Counted from the stretch's first letter, positions 1 through 6,185 are shown. The stretch: 6,694 bases of DNA from Armatimonadota bacterium (GCA_026392135.1 JAPLCR010000268.1:1-6694), one strand, 5' to 3'. The notes: generated from the sequence alone by a model not told the origin. Translations and numbers: made by a program.

Positions 1-608
1 CCGCCGCCGCCCCCACCCCCAAAGCCGGCAAAGGGGTTGGTAGAAGCAGTCGAGTCTTGAGAGGGGACGAACACCTCATTGATAACACGGGCTACCTGCG
101 TCGCGTCGGCGAAGGTAAGCGCATAGGTGCGGAGAATACCCTGCGAAGTTGGAGAGGTAGGAATGAGACTGGTGAGGTCAGGGGTTCTCCCCCCGAAACC
201 TGCTCGTTTCGGCTTGATAACGAGGAAACTGCCGTCCTTCTTAATCTCGAAATTACGCATTCCTAGTGCCAAATTGAACATGGCAAAGGCATCTTTGAGC
301 GGGACTGCATTGGGGCTTTGCAGGGTGATTCCTGCTGTCAGGGTGGCATCTCTAATGATAGTAAGACCACTCGCCTGACTCAGTGTCTGGATAATTGCGT
401 CTGGGCTAGCGTTGCGGAAGTTGATTTTGACTCGCGTCTTCGTGTTCAGCTTAAACAGCTCCCACGCCGGCGTAGCAGGGGCTAGGTCGTCTCCGCCCCC
501 TCCGCCGAACTGCCCAAAGCCTCCGCCCCCGCCAAACTGTGCTAGGGCGGCGGTCTGCGCCATTACGATAAGAACCAGTGGTGTTAAAATGCGTGTCGTT
601 CTGTTCAT
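1..608 (-). CDS. gspD: Type II secretion secretin GspD, N-terminal part (runs off left edge)
   Basis: This is the first 202 codons of an open frame with no stop before the window edge. GspD secretins form the outer-membrane channel of the T2SS. Residues 1-23 look like a Sec signal peptide: basic start, hydrophobic LTPLVLIVMA core, cleavage at ALA|Q. There is no lipobox cysteine. The mature protein starts with a Gly-rich stretch (QFGGGGG twice, residues 24-39). Residues about 55-133 match a secretin N0 (STN-like) domain, with VKINFRNASPDAIIQTLSQ and a closing FLVIKP. From about residue 158, TYALTFADATQVARVINEVF is the typical start of an N1 domain. A second Gly-rich run (NPFAGFGGGG) lies at the edge, probably in a loop. 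The ATG is 2 nt after the preceding stop and has a GGAGGA ribosome-binding site 8 nt upstream. The membrane-spanning secretin core is outside the window. PilQ is the alternative, but the pseudopilin set favours GspD. Confidence 0.86.
   Translation of the reverse strand, partial: MNRTTRILTPLVLIVMAQTAALAQFGGGGGFGQFGGGGGDDLAPATPAWELFKLNTKTRVKINFRNASPDAIIQTLSQASGLTIIRDATLTAGITLQSPNAVPLKDAFAMFNLALGMRNFEIKKDGSFLVIKPKRAGFGGRTPDLTSLIPTSPTSQGILRTYALTFADATQVARVINEVFVPSQDSTASTNPFAGFGGGGGG
492..539 (-). repeat. Gly-rich direct repeat at the mature N-terminus of GspD
   Basis: The sequence encodes QFGGGGG twice, separated by FG, directly after the predicted signal cleavage site (residues 24-39). It is a short, imperfect in-frame repeat of the kind that can vary in copy number by slippage. 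Confidence 0.6.
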
Positions 609-610
609 GG

Positions 611-1306
611 TTAGTTTCCTCCGCGGTTGCGTCGTCCGCCTCCGCGTCGCCCTGTAGTTGGCATTTCAAGAGTTGTGTCTGTAGGTGCTGTAGCACCATC
701 CTGCATTGTGTTCTGTCCACCACCGCTCTGCGTACCTCTACCCATACCCCCGCCTCCCCCTGACATCGCGGCAAAAGCGGCGGCGAATGGGTTGGCGGGT
801 GCGGCAGGTGCAGGAGTCACTGCGGACTCTTTAGTGGGTTCCGGCTCTACAAACGTGAGACGACTCACCTGTTTCAGGTTGTTTACGAAGTTCACGGCGA
901 GTGGTTCAATTGAGGTGACTTGCGCTCCATTGAACGTATCACCCCGCTTGAGTATCTGAATATCGTGGGTGCTGTCGTTCTCCAGAACCGCACTCGTCAC
1001 GCTATCCACCGTGTTCACTCCCGTCAGCATCCATTTGCCCATAACGGGCTGTTCGCCTTTTGTCTTGTCTAGTTGAGAACCTACCGGAATTACTTTCGGC
1101 AGAAACGCATCTTTGGGTTGAGGCGTATACCGCGCAAAGTTCGCCTTCAAGTCCTCTTCAGTAATCACTATCTCCCCCGATTTCTTAACAGTGGACTTAG
1201 GGGGCGTTGCCTTCTTTTTGGGCGGCTCTTCTCCGGTTAAGGTCAGTGCAGCATATCCCACCAGCCCAAGCAACACAGAGTAGAGAATCGGTTTACTTAT
1301 CGTCAT
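611..1306 (-). CDS. GspC/PilP-like inner-membrane linker protein with Gly/Arg-rich tail
   Basis: This 231-residue protein has a short N-terminal hydrophobic segment (residues 6-23, ILYSVLLGLVGYAALTLT). A Lys/Pro-rich linker follows (about 28-43). A small beta domain at about 88-152 resembles the HR domain of GspC and the PilP fold: WMLTGV..., then ILKRGDTFNGAQVTSIEP. In known T2SS the HR domain binds the N0/N1 domains of GspD, linking the inner-membrane platform to the outer-membrane channel. Position directly before gspD and after gspM supports that role and corresponds to pilP in pilMNOPQ. There is no N-terminal cysteine, so it is anchored like GspC rather than lipidated like PilP. Residues 153-231 are low complexity: Pro/Ala, then GGGGG, then an RGG-type end (GRRGGGRRNRGGN). 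No PDZ domain or C-terminal coiled coil, as found in many GspC proteins, was seen. The start overlaps the gspM stop as ATGA. The family call is by fold pattern and synteny, so no symbol is given. Confidence 0.7.
   Translation of the reverse strand: MTISKPILYSVLLGLVGYAALTLTGEEPPKKKATPPKSTVKKSGEIVITEEDLKANFARYTPQPKDAFLPKVIPVGSQLDKTKGEQPVMGKWMLTGVNTVDSVTSAVLENDSTHDIQILKRGDTFNGAQVTSIEPLAVNFVNNLKQVSRLTFVEPEPTKESAVTPAPAAPANPFAAAFAAMSGGGGGMGRGTQSGGGQNTMQDGATAPTDTTLEMPTTGRRGGGRRNRGGN
617..622 (-). promoter_or_regulatory. Ribosome-binding site of gspD
   Basis: GGAGGA is the strongest Shine-Dalgarno sequence in the window and sits 8 nt before the gspD ATG. It is made of the two Gly codons (GGA GGA) in the RGG tail of the GspC-like protein, so the same bases serve as coding and initiation signal. 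Confidence 0.75.
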
Positions 1307-1869
1307 CGTTTTTTTACTCCTGTTTTCGGTTCAGAAGGGGCTTCTTTCAACTCCACAAAGGCGGAGATATTGAGAGTTGCGCTCACACTGCTTGACGCGG
1401 CATCGGAGGATGCAAGCTGAATAGAGCGAAGAGCCAATCGGTTCCCGCTCTCTTCCAACTGTCTGGCTGCCTTCTGCACGGAGGGGAATGTCCCCGTCAC
1501 AATAATGCTGTAAGGGAGCTCCATCACTCCTTCAAGGGTCTGCGGTTTCTGCGGACGAAACGCTGTCAACCCAAGCGAATACTGCTTCGCCATAAGCGTC
1601 GTCTTACTCAATATTGCCGCCGTTATCCTATCCGCGTTTCCTGTCCACAGTTTTCCCTTCACCTTCAATTCGAGTGCTTTCGCTTCGGTTTTGGTGAAAG
1701 CAATCTCATGCTGTAGCTTCTTCTTGCTCTGGATGCGTCCGTTTGCAAGCGACACAGAACTCGGAACTTTTACCGTCAGCTCATAGATGAGGGTTGTCAG
1801 CATTATCAGGATAGAGCAGAGTATGACACTACTGGCTCCCATGTCTTGCCTGTTCTGGAAGTTAATCAT
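1303..1869 (-). CDS. gspM: GspM/PilO-like platform protein
   Basis: This 188-residue bitopic inner-membrane protein has a short cytoplasmic N-terminus and one transmembrane helix at about residues 13-33 (SSVILCSILIMLTTLIYELTV). A helical, likely coiled-coil region follows at about 45-75 (KKKLQHEIAFTKTEAKALELK). The periplasmic ferredoxin-like domain spans about 98-175. Within it, YSIIVTGTFPSVQKAARQLEES followed by RLALRSIQL is the usual PilO/GspM pattern. GspM partners GspL in the inner-membrane assembly platform. The size is slightly above that of typical GspM. The gene is sandwiched between gspL and the GspC-like gene with 4-nt ATGA overlaps on both sides, which supports translational coupling and equal dosage. 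The C-terminus is basic (GVKKR). The ribosome-binding site is weak (GGGA 8 nt upstream). The name gspM follows the T2SS context; by sequence alone it could equally be called PilO-like. Confidence 0.8.
   Translation of the reverse strand: MINFQNRQDMGASSVILCSILIMLTTLIYELTVKVPSSVSLANGRIQSKKKLQHEIAFTKTEAKALELKVKGKLWTGNADRITAAILSKTTLMAKQYSLGLTAFRPQKPQTLEGVMELPYSIIVTGTFPSVQKAARQLEESGNRLALRSIQLASSDAASSSVSATLNISAFVELKEAPSEPKTGVKKR
1317..1320 (-). promoter_or_regulatory. Ribosome-binding site of the GspC-like gene
   Basis: GGAG lies 10 nt before the ATG, separated by an A-rich spacer (TAAAAAAACG). With the ATGA overlap it fixes the start codon. Confidence 0.55.
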
Positions 1870-3182
1870 GACTGTTGTCCCGTTCCTGTAGCAGTTTCGC
1901 CCTCTTTAGGCGTGGGCTTCGTAGCCTTTTTGGTCAATTTTGCGGGGGCTGGCATGGGAAGATTGCCCACTCCTATCGCTGTCGCGCTGAACTGTACGAG
2001 CGGAATATCGTCTATCTTAACGCTATTCGCAAATATCAGCCTAGTGTCTCTAAAGCGGGGTATCCGTCCCAACGATTCCACCAGTGCCGCTACATCTTGA
2101 GCGGATTTAGCCATACCGCGCACCTGTATCGCTTTGCCGCGTTCCAGAGTGACCCCTGTTATCCACGCATTTGTGGGAACGTTGTCCGCCATAACTGCCA
2201 TAGCGTCGGTAAGCCTCTGCCCCGGCTCAAAAGCTCCCTTCAAAGTCATCTGCATCGTACTCAGCTTCTGGGCTTTGGTCGTTTCAAACGACTTAATAGA
2301 TTTCAGTTTTGAAATCTCCTTCGCCCATGCTCCTTCACCGCGCTTTGCTATCGCCCACTGCTTAGAGCGACCATCCCAAACTAGCCCGACCAGTAGGAGC
2401 GACGAAACCAGCATGAGTGCCGCTACCCGGTTGCGCGTAGCGAGGTGTTGCTTCGCCGCCTTTGCCCGAAACTCTGCCAGCTCAAACGCGAAGGCAGGGG
2501 CTTCGTGCAGACTCCCAAGAACAGAGCTGGATGCGGAAACGGCTCCGCTTATCTCTAGTTTGCTTGCCGCAATAACCGGAAGTTCCGTTGCATTAGAAGC
2601 CAACAGCGTTCGTTGTACCTCCGCAAGCGGGTCTACATTTCCGAAAACCACGCGGCTAAAGCGCACAGTCTCGCCCTGCACTACATCGAACGTAAAGCCC
2701 GTGCTAGACTTTTCAAGCAGTATTCCGTCCTTCAAGCCCGCTTTTGCAACAACAGCTACCGCCCCCAAAGAGACGGGGAGTATACGCGTTGGAGTCAATC
2801 CCACCTGCTGGAGTTCTGCACGTACCTGCTTCAAATCCTCGGTCTTCATAGCAGCAATCAGGGTCAGACACCCTTCGAGATTCTGGTCAGCAGACTGCAC
2901 GAAATCGAAGGAGAGCATTTCGGAAGGAAGAGGGAAAAGCTGCCCCGCCTGTACACTCAAAATACGCCGCATATCTTCGGGGGTGGCTTTAGGCATACGA
3001 AGGGTCTTCAAAAAGACCGCGTTGCGCCCTATCCCTACGAGTGCGTGCCTGTGAGGTTCCAGAAAGCGTCGTATCTCATTGAGGCTACTTCCGCTTGCAG
3101 TCTCTCCGGTCACTACATTCAGGGCTTGCACCCCGCTCGGCGACCACTCTATGTGAAGTTGTGTTGTGTGTTTACTACTCAT
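1866..3182 (-). CDS. gspL: GspL platform protein (PilM-like + PilN-like fusion)
   Basis: This 438-residue protein has a cytoplasmic actin-like (PilM/GspL N-terminal) region at residues about 6-235. The opening LHIEWSPSGVQALNVV is the counterpart of the PilM first strand-loop, but the usual DIG nucleotide-binding signature is absent. Residues 252-269 form one transmembrane helix (RVAALMLVSSLLLVGLVW). A charged helix follows (270-300), then a PilN-like ferredoxin domain at about 320-403 (NAWITGVTLERGKAIQVRG...). A Lys/Pro/Thr tail of about 35 residues ends the protein. GspL recruits the GspE ATPase on the cytoplasmic side and pairs with GspM in the membrane. The start chosen is the ATG forming an ATGA overlap with the gspK stop, matching the neighbouring junctions. 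An in-frame ATG at 3236 would add 18 residues that lie wholly inside gspK and look unlike a GspL start. The domain order makes the call firm; partner binding is inferred from the family. Confidence 0.85.
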   Translation of the reverse strand: MSSKHTTQLHIEWSPSGVQALNVVTGETASGSSLNEIRRFLEPHRHALVGIGRNAVFLKTLRMPKATPEDMRRILSVQAGQLFPLPSEMLSFDFVQSADQNLEGCLTLIAAMKTEDLKQVRAELQQVGLTPTRILPVSLGAVAVVAKAGLKDGILLEKSSTGFTFDVVQGETVRFSRVVFGNVDPLAEVQRTLLASNATELPVIAASKLEISGAVSASSSVLGSLHEAPAFAFELAEFRAKAAKQHLATRNRVAALMLVSSLLLVGLVWDGRSKQWAIAKRGEGAWAKEISKLKSIKSFETTKAQKLSTMQMTLKGAFEPGQRLTDAMAVMADNVPTNAWITGVTLERGKAIQVRGMAKSAQDVAALVESLGRIPRFRDTRLIFANSVKIDDIPLVQFSATAIGVGNLPMPAPAKLTKKATKPTPKEGETATGTGQQS

Positions 3183-4420
3183 TGTCCTGTACCTACCACA
3201 GTTGTTGAGGTAGGCTCCTCCTCCCAATTCCACCAAGCAGGGATACCGATAGTGTTCAGTCTATCCCATTTTTGGATTTGAAGTTTTCCGTTTGTCAGAA
3301 CCACTGTCGCTTCGATAGCGGTTCCTATCTCTCCACTCTTTCCATAAGCGCGTACTATCCACGTATCGCTTCCTACAACAAAGCTGTCGGCGATTCTTGG
3401 AAGCGTAGTTGGCGATACCCCGTTGAGCGTGGCTAGTTGGCTCAACCGCGTGAATCCGGTACTCTGTTGCGTAACAATCGTATTCGCAATGTCTAAAGTC
3501 ACATCGGGTATCGTCTGCAACACCCAACTCGGCGCGGTATTCAGATTTATCTTGCCCGTTACTCGGTTCCCTGCCGTAAAGGTCACGGCATCCAGTAGCC
3601 TCTGTTGCGCGATAGGGGTCAAGCCCGGCACTCCCAGTAACTGCTGAAACGAGTTGAACGGTATTCGGTTGAACACCTGCGTCGCTTGGGCTTGCGTCAG
3701 CCCCAACTGCACTATTTGGTTGAGCGTAACGCCCCGCACTCCCAGATTGATTTTTGTAGATCCGTTGGCGCGAGTATTCGGTGCGCCTCCATCTACGGTA
3801 AGATAGTCTATTAACGGCAACTGCCTGTTGTTTGTATCCGTCTGCGTTATTGCAGACTGTATCACATCGGTCTGCACAGTAAAGAGTTTCTGTGCCGTCC
3901 AGCCTTTAATCAGTAGTAACTCTTCCAGAGTAGTCAGGCTCGCTAATTTCGCAAGGTAGGGTGTCTCTAGCCCCGTATAGTACTCGTCTTTCGCGCCGTT
4001 CGCCCTTGGTGTGGTAGAGGTCTCGCGCCAGTCTAGTAAACTATCCACCATTGTCTGGTCTACTAATAGAGACTGTAGTTGTGGGGCAGTGGCAACATTC
4101 ACATTCAGGCGAGAGTTTGCATCTATTATCTGTACGCGGAAAATCAGATCTCCTAACTCGAAAGACTGGTTTCCATTACTCCCTAACTGCGCCCAGTCAT
4201 CGTTCAAAGTCACACTATTAGGTGTTGCGTTTGTAAGTGTGGAAAAGACATAAGCGACTGCCGACCTTGCTGCGCTCTCTGCCCTCTTTTGCCGCAATCG
4301 GTCTTGCGTTTCGCGCATAGAGGAGTGCTGGTTTGCGGCGAGCATCGCCATCAGTGCCACAAGACACGCCACCACAATCAACGCCTCCACTAAGATAAAA
4401 CCAGTCTTTCGATTTCTCAT
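3179..4420 (-). CDS. gspK: GspK, large minor pseudopilin
   Basis: This 413-residue protein is much longer than the other pseudopilins, as expected for GspK, which is thought to sit at the pseudopilus tip with GspI and GspJ. Its class III leader is MRNRKTG, cleaved before FILVE, followed by a hydrophobic helix to about residue 29. Conserved GspK-type segments follow: IIDANSRLNVNVA (98-110), SLLDWRE (127-133), DEYYTG (145-150), LTTLEELLLIKGWT (162-175) and KINLNTAPSWVLQTIPDV (290-307). Three stretches (about 104-187, 223-280 and 290-347) share the pattern 'Asn/Ile-Asn-Leu, helix, Leu-Gly/Pro', suggesting repeated SAM-like helical modules. The C-terminus carries a Trp-rich acidic patch (PAWWNWEEEP, 394-403). 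Unusually for this family, a Glu is present at position +5 of the mature protein. ATGA overlaps join it to gspJ and gspL. The Shine-Dalgarno sequence is poor, consistent with coupled translation. Confidence 0.88.
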   Translation of the reverse strand: MRNRKTGFILVEALIVVACLVALMAMLAANQHSSMRETQDRLRQKRAESAARSAVAYVFSTLTNATPNSVTLNDDWAQLGSNGNQSFELGDLIFRVQIIDANSRLNVNVATAPQLQSLLVDQTMVDSLLDWRETSTTPRANGAKDEYYTGLETPYLAKLASLTTLEELLLIKGWTAQKLFTVQTDVIQSAITQTDTNNRQLPLIDYLTVDGGAPNTRANGSTKINLGVRGVTLNQIVQLGLTQAQATQVFNRIPFNSFQQLLGVPGLTPIAQQRLLDAVTFTAGNRVTGKINLNTAPSWVLQTIPDVTLDIANTIVTQQSTGFTRLSQLATLNGVSPTTLPRIADSFVVGSDTWIVRAYGKSGEIGTAIEATVVLTNGKLQIQKWDRLNTIGIPAWWNWEEEPTSTTVVGTGQ

Positions 4421-5184
4421 CGGGTTAAGCTCGTCGTCGTTGTAACCGGGTTGTCAGCAGTCACATCACTTGTAAATAGCGGGACAATAAAGACATGAAG
4501 GATGCTGTTATCACTCCCACTGCTTCCCGTCGCCGTGTTTAGCGTATAGGTCACTTTGACGGAAGCAGGAAGGCGGCGTTGTCCTGCCACCGTGGTGTCC
4601 CACTCTGCCACCCAGTCCGTTCCATTCCAAAACTGAAAGCCTATTTTCTGTACCTGAGAGCTGAGCAGCGACTCCATACCCCCTTGTGTGTTATCGGCAT
4701 CACTCGGAGTCTGTACACGCTCAAAAAGCCCCGATTGATTACCTTTAGGAGTCCCTATAGCCCTCGTCCCATAAGAGACCTCGCTCAGACCGCCAATAGG
4801 TCCCCGCGACCTATGTTGCGTCTCAAAGTCGTCAGCACTTTCAAGGCTCGCCATAGGAATAGAGGGAGCGATAGTCGTAAATACTAGGCGGTCGCAACCG
4901 ATGTCTTCCGATTTGCCCCCTTCGTCCATCTCACCGATAAAGAAGGAGCTTGTGTCGTTTGCTGTTGCAGAGAGAAAAGCACTCTGAAGCAGGTGCGTAA
5001 TTCGCCTGTCTACCCCTTCCATCGCGCTATACTCCTCCCGGCGCTTTGCACTCACCCGCTGGAGGTCTAGCCCACCCGTAAAGCCATATCCAAGTGCGAA
5101 GATCATGATTATCATCAGCCCCATCACAACAATCAGCTCAATCAGAGTGATCCCGCGATGTCTCCGTCTCATACCGTATTTCAT
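4417..5184 (-). CDS. gspJ: GspJ, minor pseudopilin
   Basis: This 255-residue prepilin-like protein has the leader MKYGMRRRHRG, cleaved before ITLIE. Glu is at +5 and Ile, not Phe, is at +1. The hydrophobic helix spans about residues 12-34. GspJ-type features in the periplasmic domain include KIGFQFWNGTDWVAEWD (about 186-202) followed by RLPASVKVTYTL. This places it in the family that forms the GspI-GspJ-GspK tip complex. It is slightly longer than many GspJ proteins, with polar Gly/Ser/Thr insertions and a Thr-rich end (NPVTTTTSLTR). The start ATG overlaps the gspI stop as ATGA. A second in-frame ATG four codons later (5172) would give a leader of MRRRHRG and cannot be ruled out. A small hairpin covers the ribosome-binding site. 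Confidence 0.87.
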   Translation of the reverse strand: MKYGMRRRHRGITLIELIVVMGLMIIMIFALGYGFTGGLDLQRVSAKRREEYSAMEGVDRRITHLLQSAFLSATANDTSSFFIGEMDEGGKSEDIGCDRLVFTTIAPSIPMASLESADDFETQHRSRGPIGGLSEVSYGTRAIGTPKGNQSGLFERVQTPSDADNTQGGMESLLSSQVQKIGFQFWNGTDWVAEWDTTVAGQRRLPASVKVTYTLNTATGSSGSDNSILHVFIVPLFTSDVTADNPVTTTTSLTR

Positions 5185-5603
5185 CGGAGTTTTACTCCTC
5201 TGCCCGGTGTCGTCGTCGCCCCTGTTGTGGTGCTCGTGGTAGGTGCAGGCGGAACAAACATAAGTTCGGTGAGCGACTGCGCTTCGTTGTTATGCAGAAC
5301 CGTCACCTTTACCTCGTCCACGTTATCAGTTCCGCTAGGCTGAACTGTGACCTGAAACGTAACCCCTGCATACCCTTGGTCAGAAAAATTACCAGAGGTC
5401 TCTGCATTATTCAGGTCAGCAGCCGTTCGCAAATCTGCTAACTTCTGAGCGGCAAACTGTTGGAGAAGTTCCGCTTCGTGCGCCTTCACATCTGCCACCC
5501 CCAAAGAGCGAATACCTCCCATCACTGCCACCAGTGCCACAGAGACGATGAAGATAGTCACTATCAACTCAACGAGTGTGAACCCCTTCTGAGTTTTAGC
5601 CAC
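5181..5603 (-). CDS. gspI: GspI, minor pseudopilin (GTG start)
   Basis: This 140-residue prepilin-like protein has a seven-residue leader (MAKTQKG) cleaved before FTLVE, with Glu at +5 and a hydrophobic helix to about residue 30. The early segment EAELLQQFAAQKLADLRT (about 43-60) matches the 'A...A..KL..LR' helix of GspI. A short beta domain with VTFQVTVQPSG and EVKVTVLHNN follows. The last 25 residues are Thr/Pro/Gly rich (PAPTTSTTTGATTTPGRG), an extension beyond the usual GspI fold. The start codon is GTG, overlapping the end of gspH by 8 nt. A GGAG sequence 10 nt upstream supports it, and the first in-frame ATG downstream lies inside the membrane helix. The identity as GspI rather than another small pseudopilin rests on the helix pattern and its position between H and J. 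Confidence 0.85.
   Translation of the reverse strand: MAKTQKGFTLVELIVTIFIVSVALVAVMGGIRSLGVADVKAHEAELLQQFAAQKLADLRTAADLNNAETSGNFSDQGYAGVTFQVTVQPSGTDNVDEVKVTVLHNNEAQSLTELMFVPPAPTTSTTTGATTTPGRGVKLR
5186..5198 (-). promoter_or_regulatory. Hairpin over the gspJ ribosome-binding site
   Basis: The transcript reads GGAGU-AAA-ACUCC, a perfect 5-bp stem with a three-base loop. Its 5' arm is the GGAG Shine-Dalgarno sequence of gspJ, 10 nt before the ATG. Ribosomes finishing gspI would have to open it, which would couple gspJ translation to gspI. Confidence 0.45.
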
Positions 5604-6132
5604 GTTTCTGGATCTCCCCCGCTTGCCATTTGTCCTCAGTTGCGTTGGGTAGATCGCCGGAAAGCCACTGCGATTTACCGTCCTTATGAAGCACTAGCGA
5701 CTTGCGGCTTGCGCCTACCAGAAACTCAACGCCGCCGGCATCCGCTGAGCCGTCTGGGTAGACAGTCCACTTCCAAGAGGATATGTCCGTAGAGTCACCG
5801 TTCAAAAGCGTGCGGTCAACCTGAATGTCGCTTGTAAGGTCAACACGTTTGACCTGTTGAGGGTCGCTATCTGTTGTTAGCCGCTCCATAATGAGTGTGC
5901 TTCCCTCTATGCGGAGCTGCACAGGGCGATGGCTGCTTCGCGCCTCGTTATAGGTATCAACGGGAGTACGCGCAATACTCGCTTCTAAGTCGAAGTAGGC
6001 GCGTGACCGCCTCATAGCAACAAAGTTTGGGACAACGAGCATAGCGAAAAGTGCCAGTATAACGATAACGACACTTAGCTCTATGAGCGTGAAGCCGCGT
6101 CTATTTAGTTTCAATGTGGCGTGTGTTGACAT
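5596..6132 (-). CDS. gspH: GspH-like minor pseudopilin
   Basis: This 178-residue prepilin-like protein has a 13-residue leader ending RRG, cleaved before FTLIE, with Glu at +5. The hydrophobic helix spans residues 14-38, with a Pro at the usual kink region (VVPNFVAM). The rest is a beta-rich globular domain. ARSSHRPVQLRIEGSTLIME (64-83) and WTVYPDGSADAGGVEFLVG (122-140) fit the GspH/FimT pattern of 'N/R-R-V-x-L' and 'F.PdG.a' strands. The family connects the tip complex to the GspG shaft. A stop codon two codons upstream of the ATG in the same frame rules out any longer start. The Shine-Dalgarno sequence is weak (only TTGAG close to the ATG). The gene follows the hairpin-containing gap after gspG. 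The GspH call is weaker than those for G, I, J and K because GspH is poorly conserved. Confidence 0.78.
   Translation of the reverse strand: MSTHATLKLNRRGFTLIELSVVIVILALFAMLVVPNFVAMRRSRAYFDLEASIARTPVDTYNEARSSHRPVQLRIEGSTLIMERLTTDSDPQQVKRVDLTSDIQVDRTLLNGDSTDISSWKWTVYPDGSADAGGVEFLVGASRKSLVLHKDGKSQWLSGDLPNATEDKWQAGEIQKRG
5614..5617 (-). promoter_or_regulatory. Ribosome-binding site supporting the gspI GTG start
   Basis: GGAG, within GGGGGAG, lies 10 nt before the GTG. The same GGAG-N10 spacing occurs before the gspJ and gspC-like starts, which supports GTG as the real gspI start. Confidence 0.6.
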
Positions 6133-6155
6133 AACTCAAGTTAGGCTTTTCATCA

Positions 6156-6176
6156 GCAGAGGCTAAAAACCTCTGC
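6156..6176 (-). promoter_or_regulatory. Perfect 7-bp hairpin (GCAGAGG / CCTCTGC)
   Basis: The transcript reads GCAGAGG, a seven-base UUUUUAG loop, then CCUCUGC, giving seven perfect base pairs. No U-run follows, so this is not itself a Rho-independent terminator. Its 5' arm contains the 3' arm of the terminator-like hairpin at 6165-6185, so the two cannot form together. It could be an anti-terminator or an mRNA-stabilising hairpin. Confidence 0.5.
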
Positions 6177-6185
6177 CTATAGAGG
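6165..6185 (-). terminator. Weak intrinsic-terminator-like hairpin after gspG
   Basis: In the transcript, CCUCU pairs with AGAGG across a six-base loop (AUAGGC) and is followed at once by UUUUU. An alternative CUGCC/GGCAG pairing overlaps it at 6173-6189. The stem is only five base pairs, so termination would at best be partial. It lies between the highly needed gspG and the low-copy downstream genes, where partial termination would make sense. Confidence 0.35.

Noticed and set aside
1..40. G/C-rich repeat at the left edge as a possible mobile-element end or tandem array
   Set aside because: It reads as Gly codons in frame with gspD and matches the other Gly-rich segments of that protein.
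451..774. A 107-codon minus-strand frame across the gspC-like/gspD junction
   Set aside because: It overlaps both supported genes out of frame and has a composition typical of an out-of-frame reading of Gly-rich DNA.
2134..3054. A 306-codon open frame on the plus strand
   Set aside because: It lies wholly antisense to gspL, has a Ser/Arg/Cys-rich composition with no recognisable domain, and is explained by the codon use of the opposite strand.
3183..3236. Longer gspL start at 3236, adding 18 residues
   Set aside because: The extra residues lie inside gspK and do not resemble a GspL N-terminus; the ATG at 3182 gives the ATGA overlap seen at neighbouring junctions.
2613..3281. A 222-codon open frame on the plus strand
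   Set aside because: It is antisense to gspL and gspK, has no plausible ribosome-binding site or domain, and is of low-likelihood composition.
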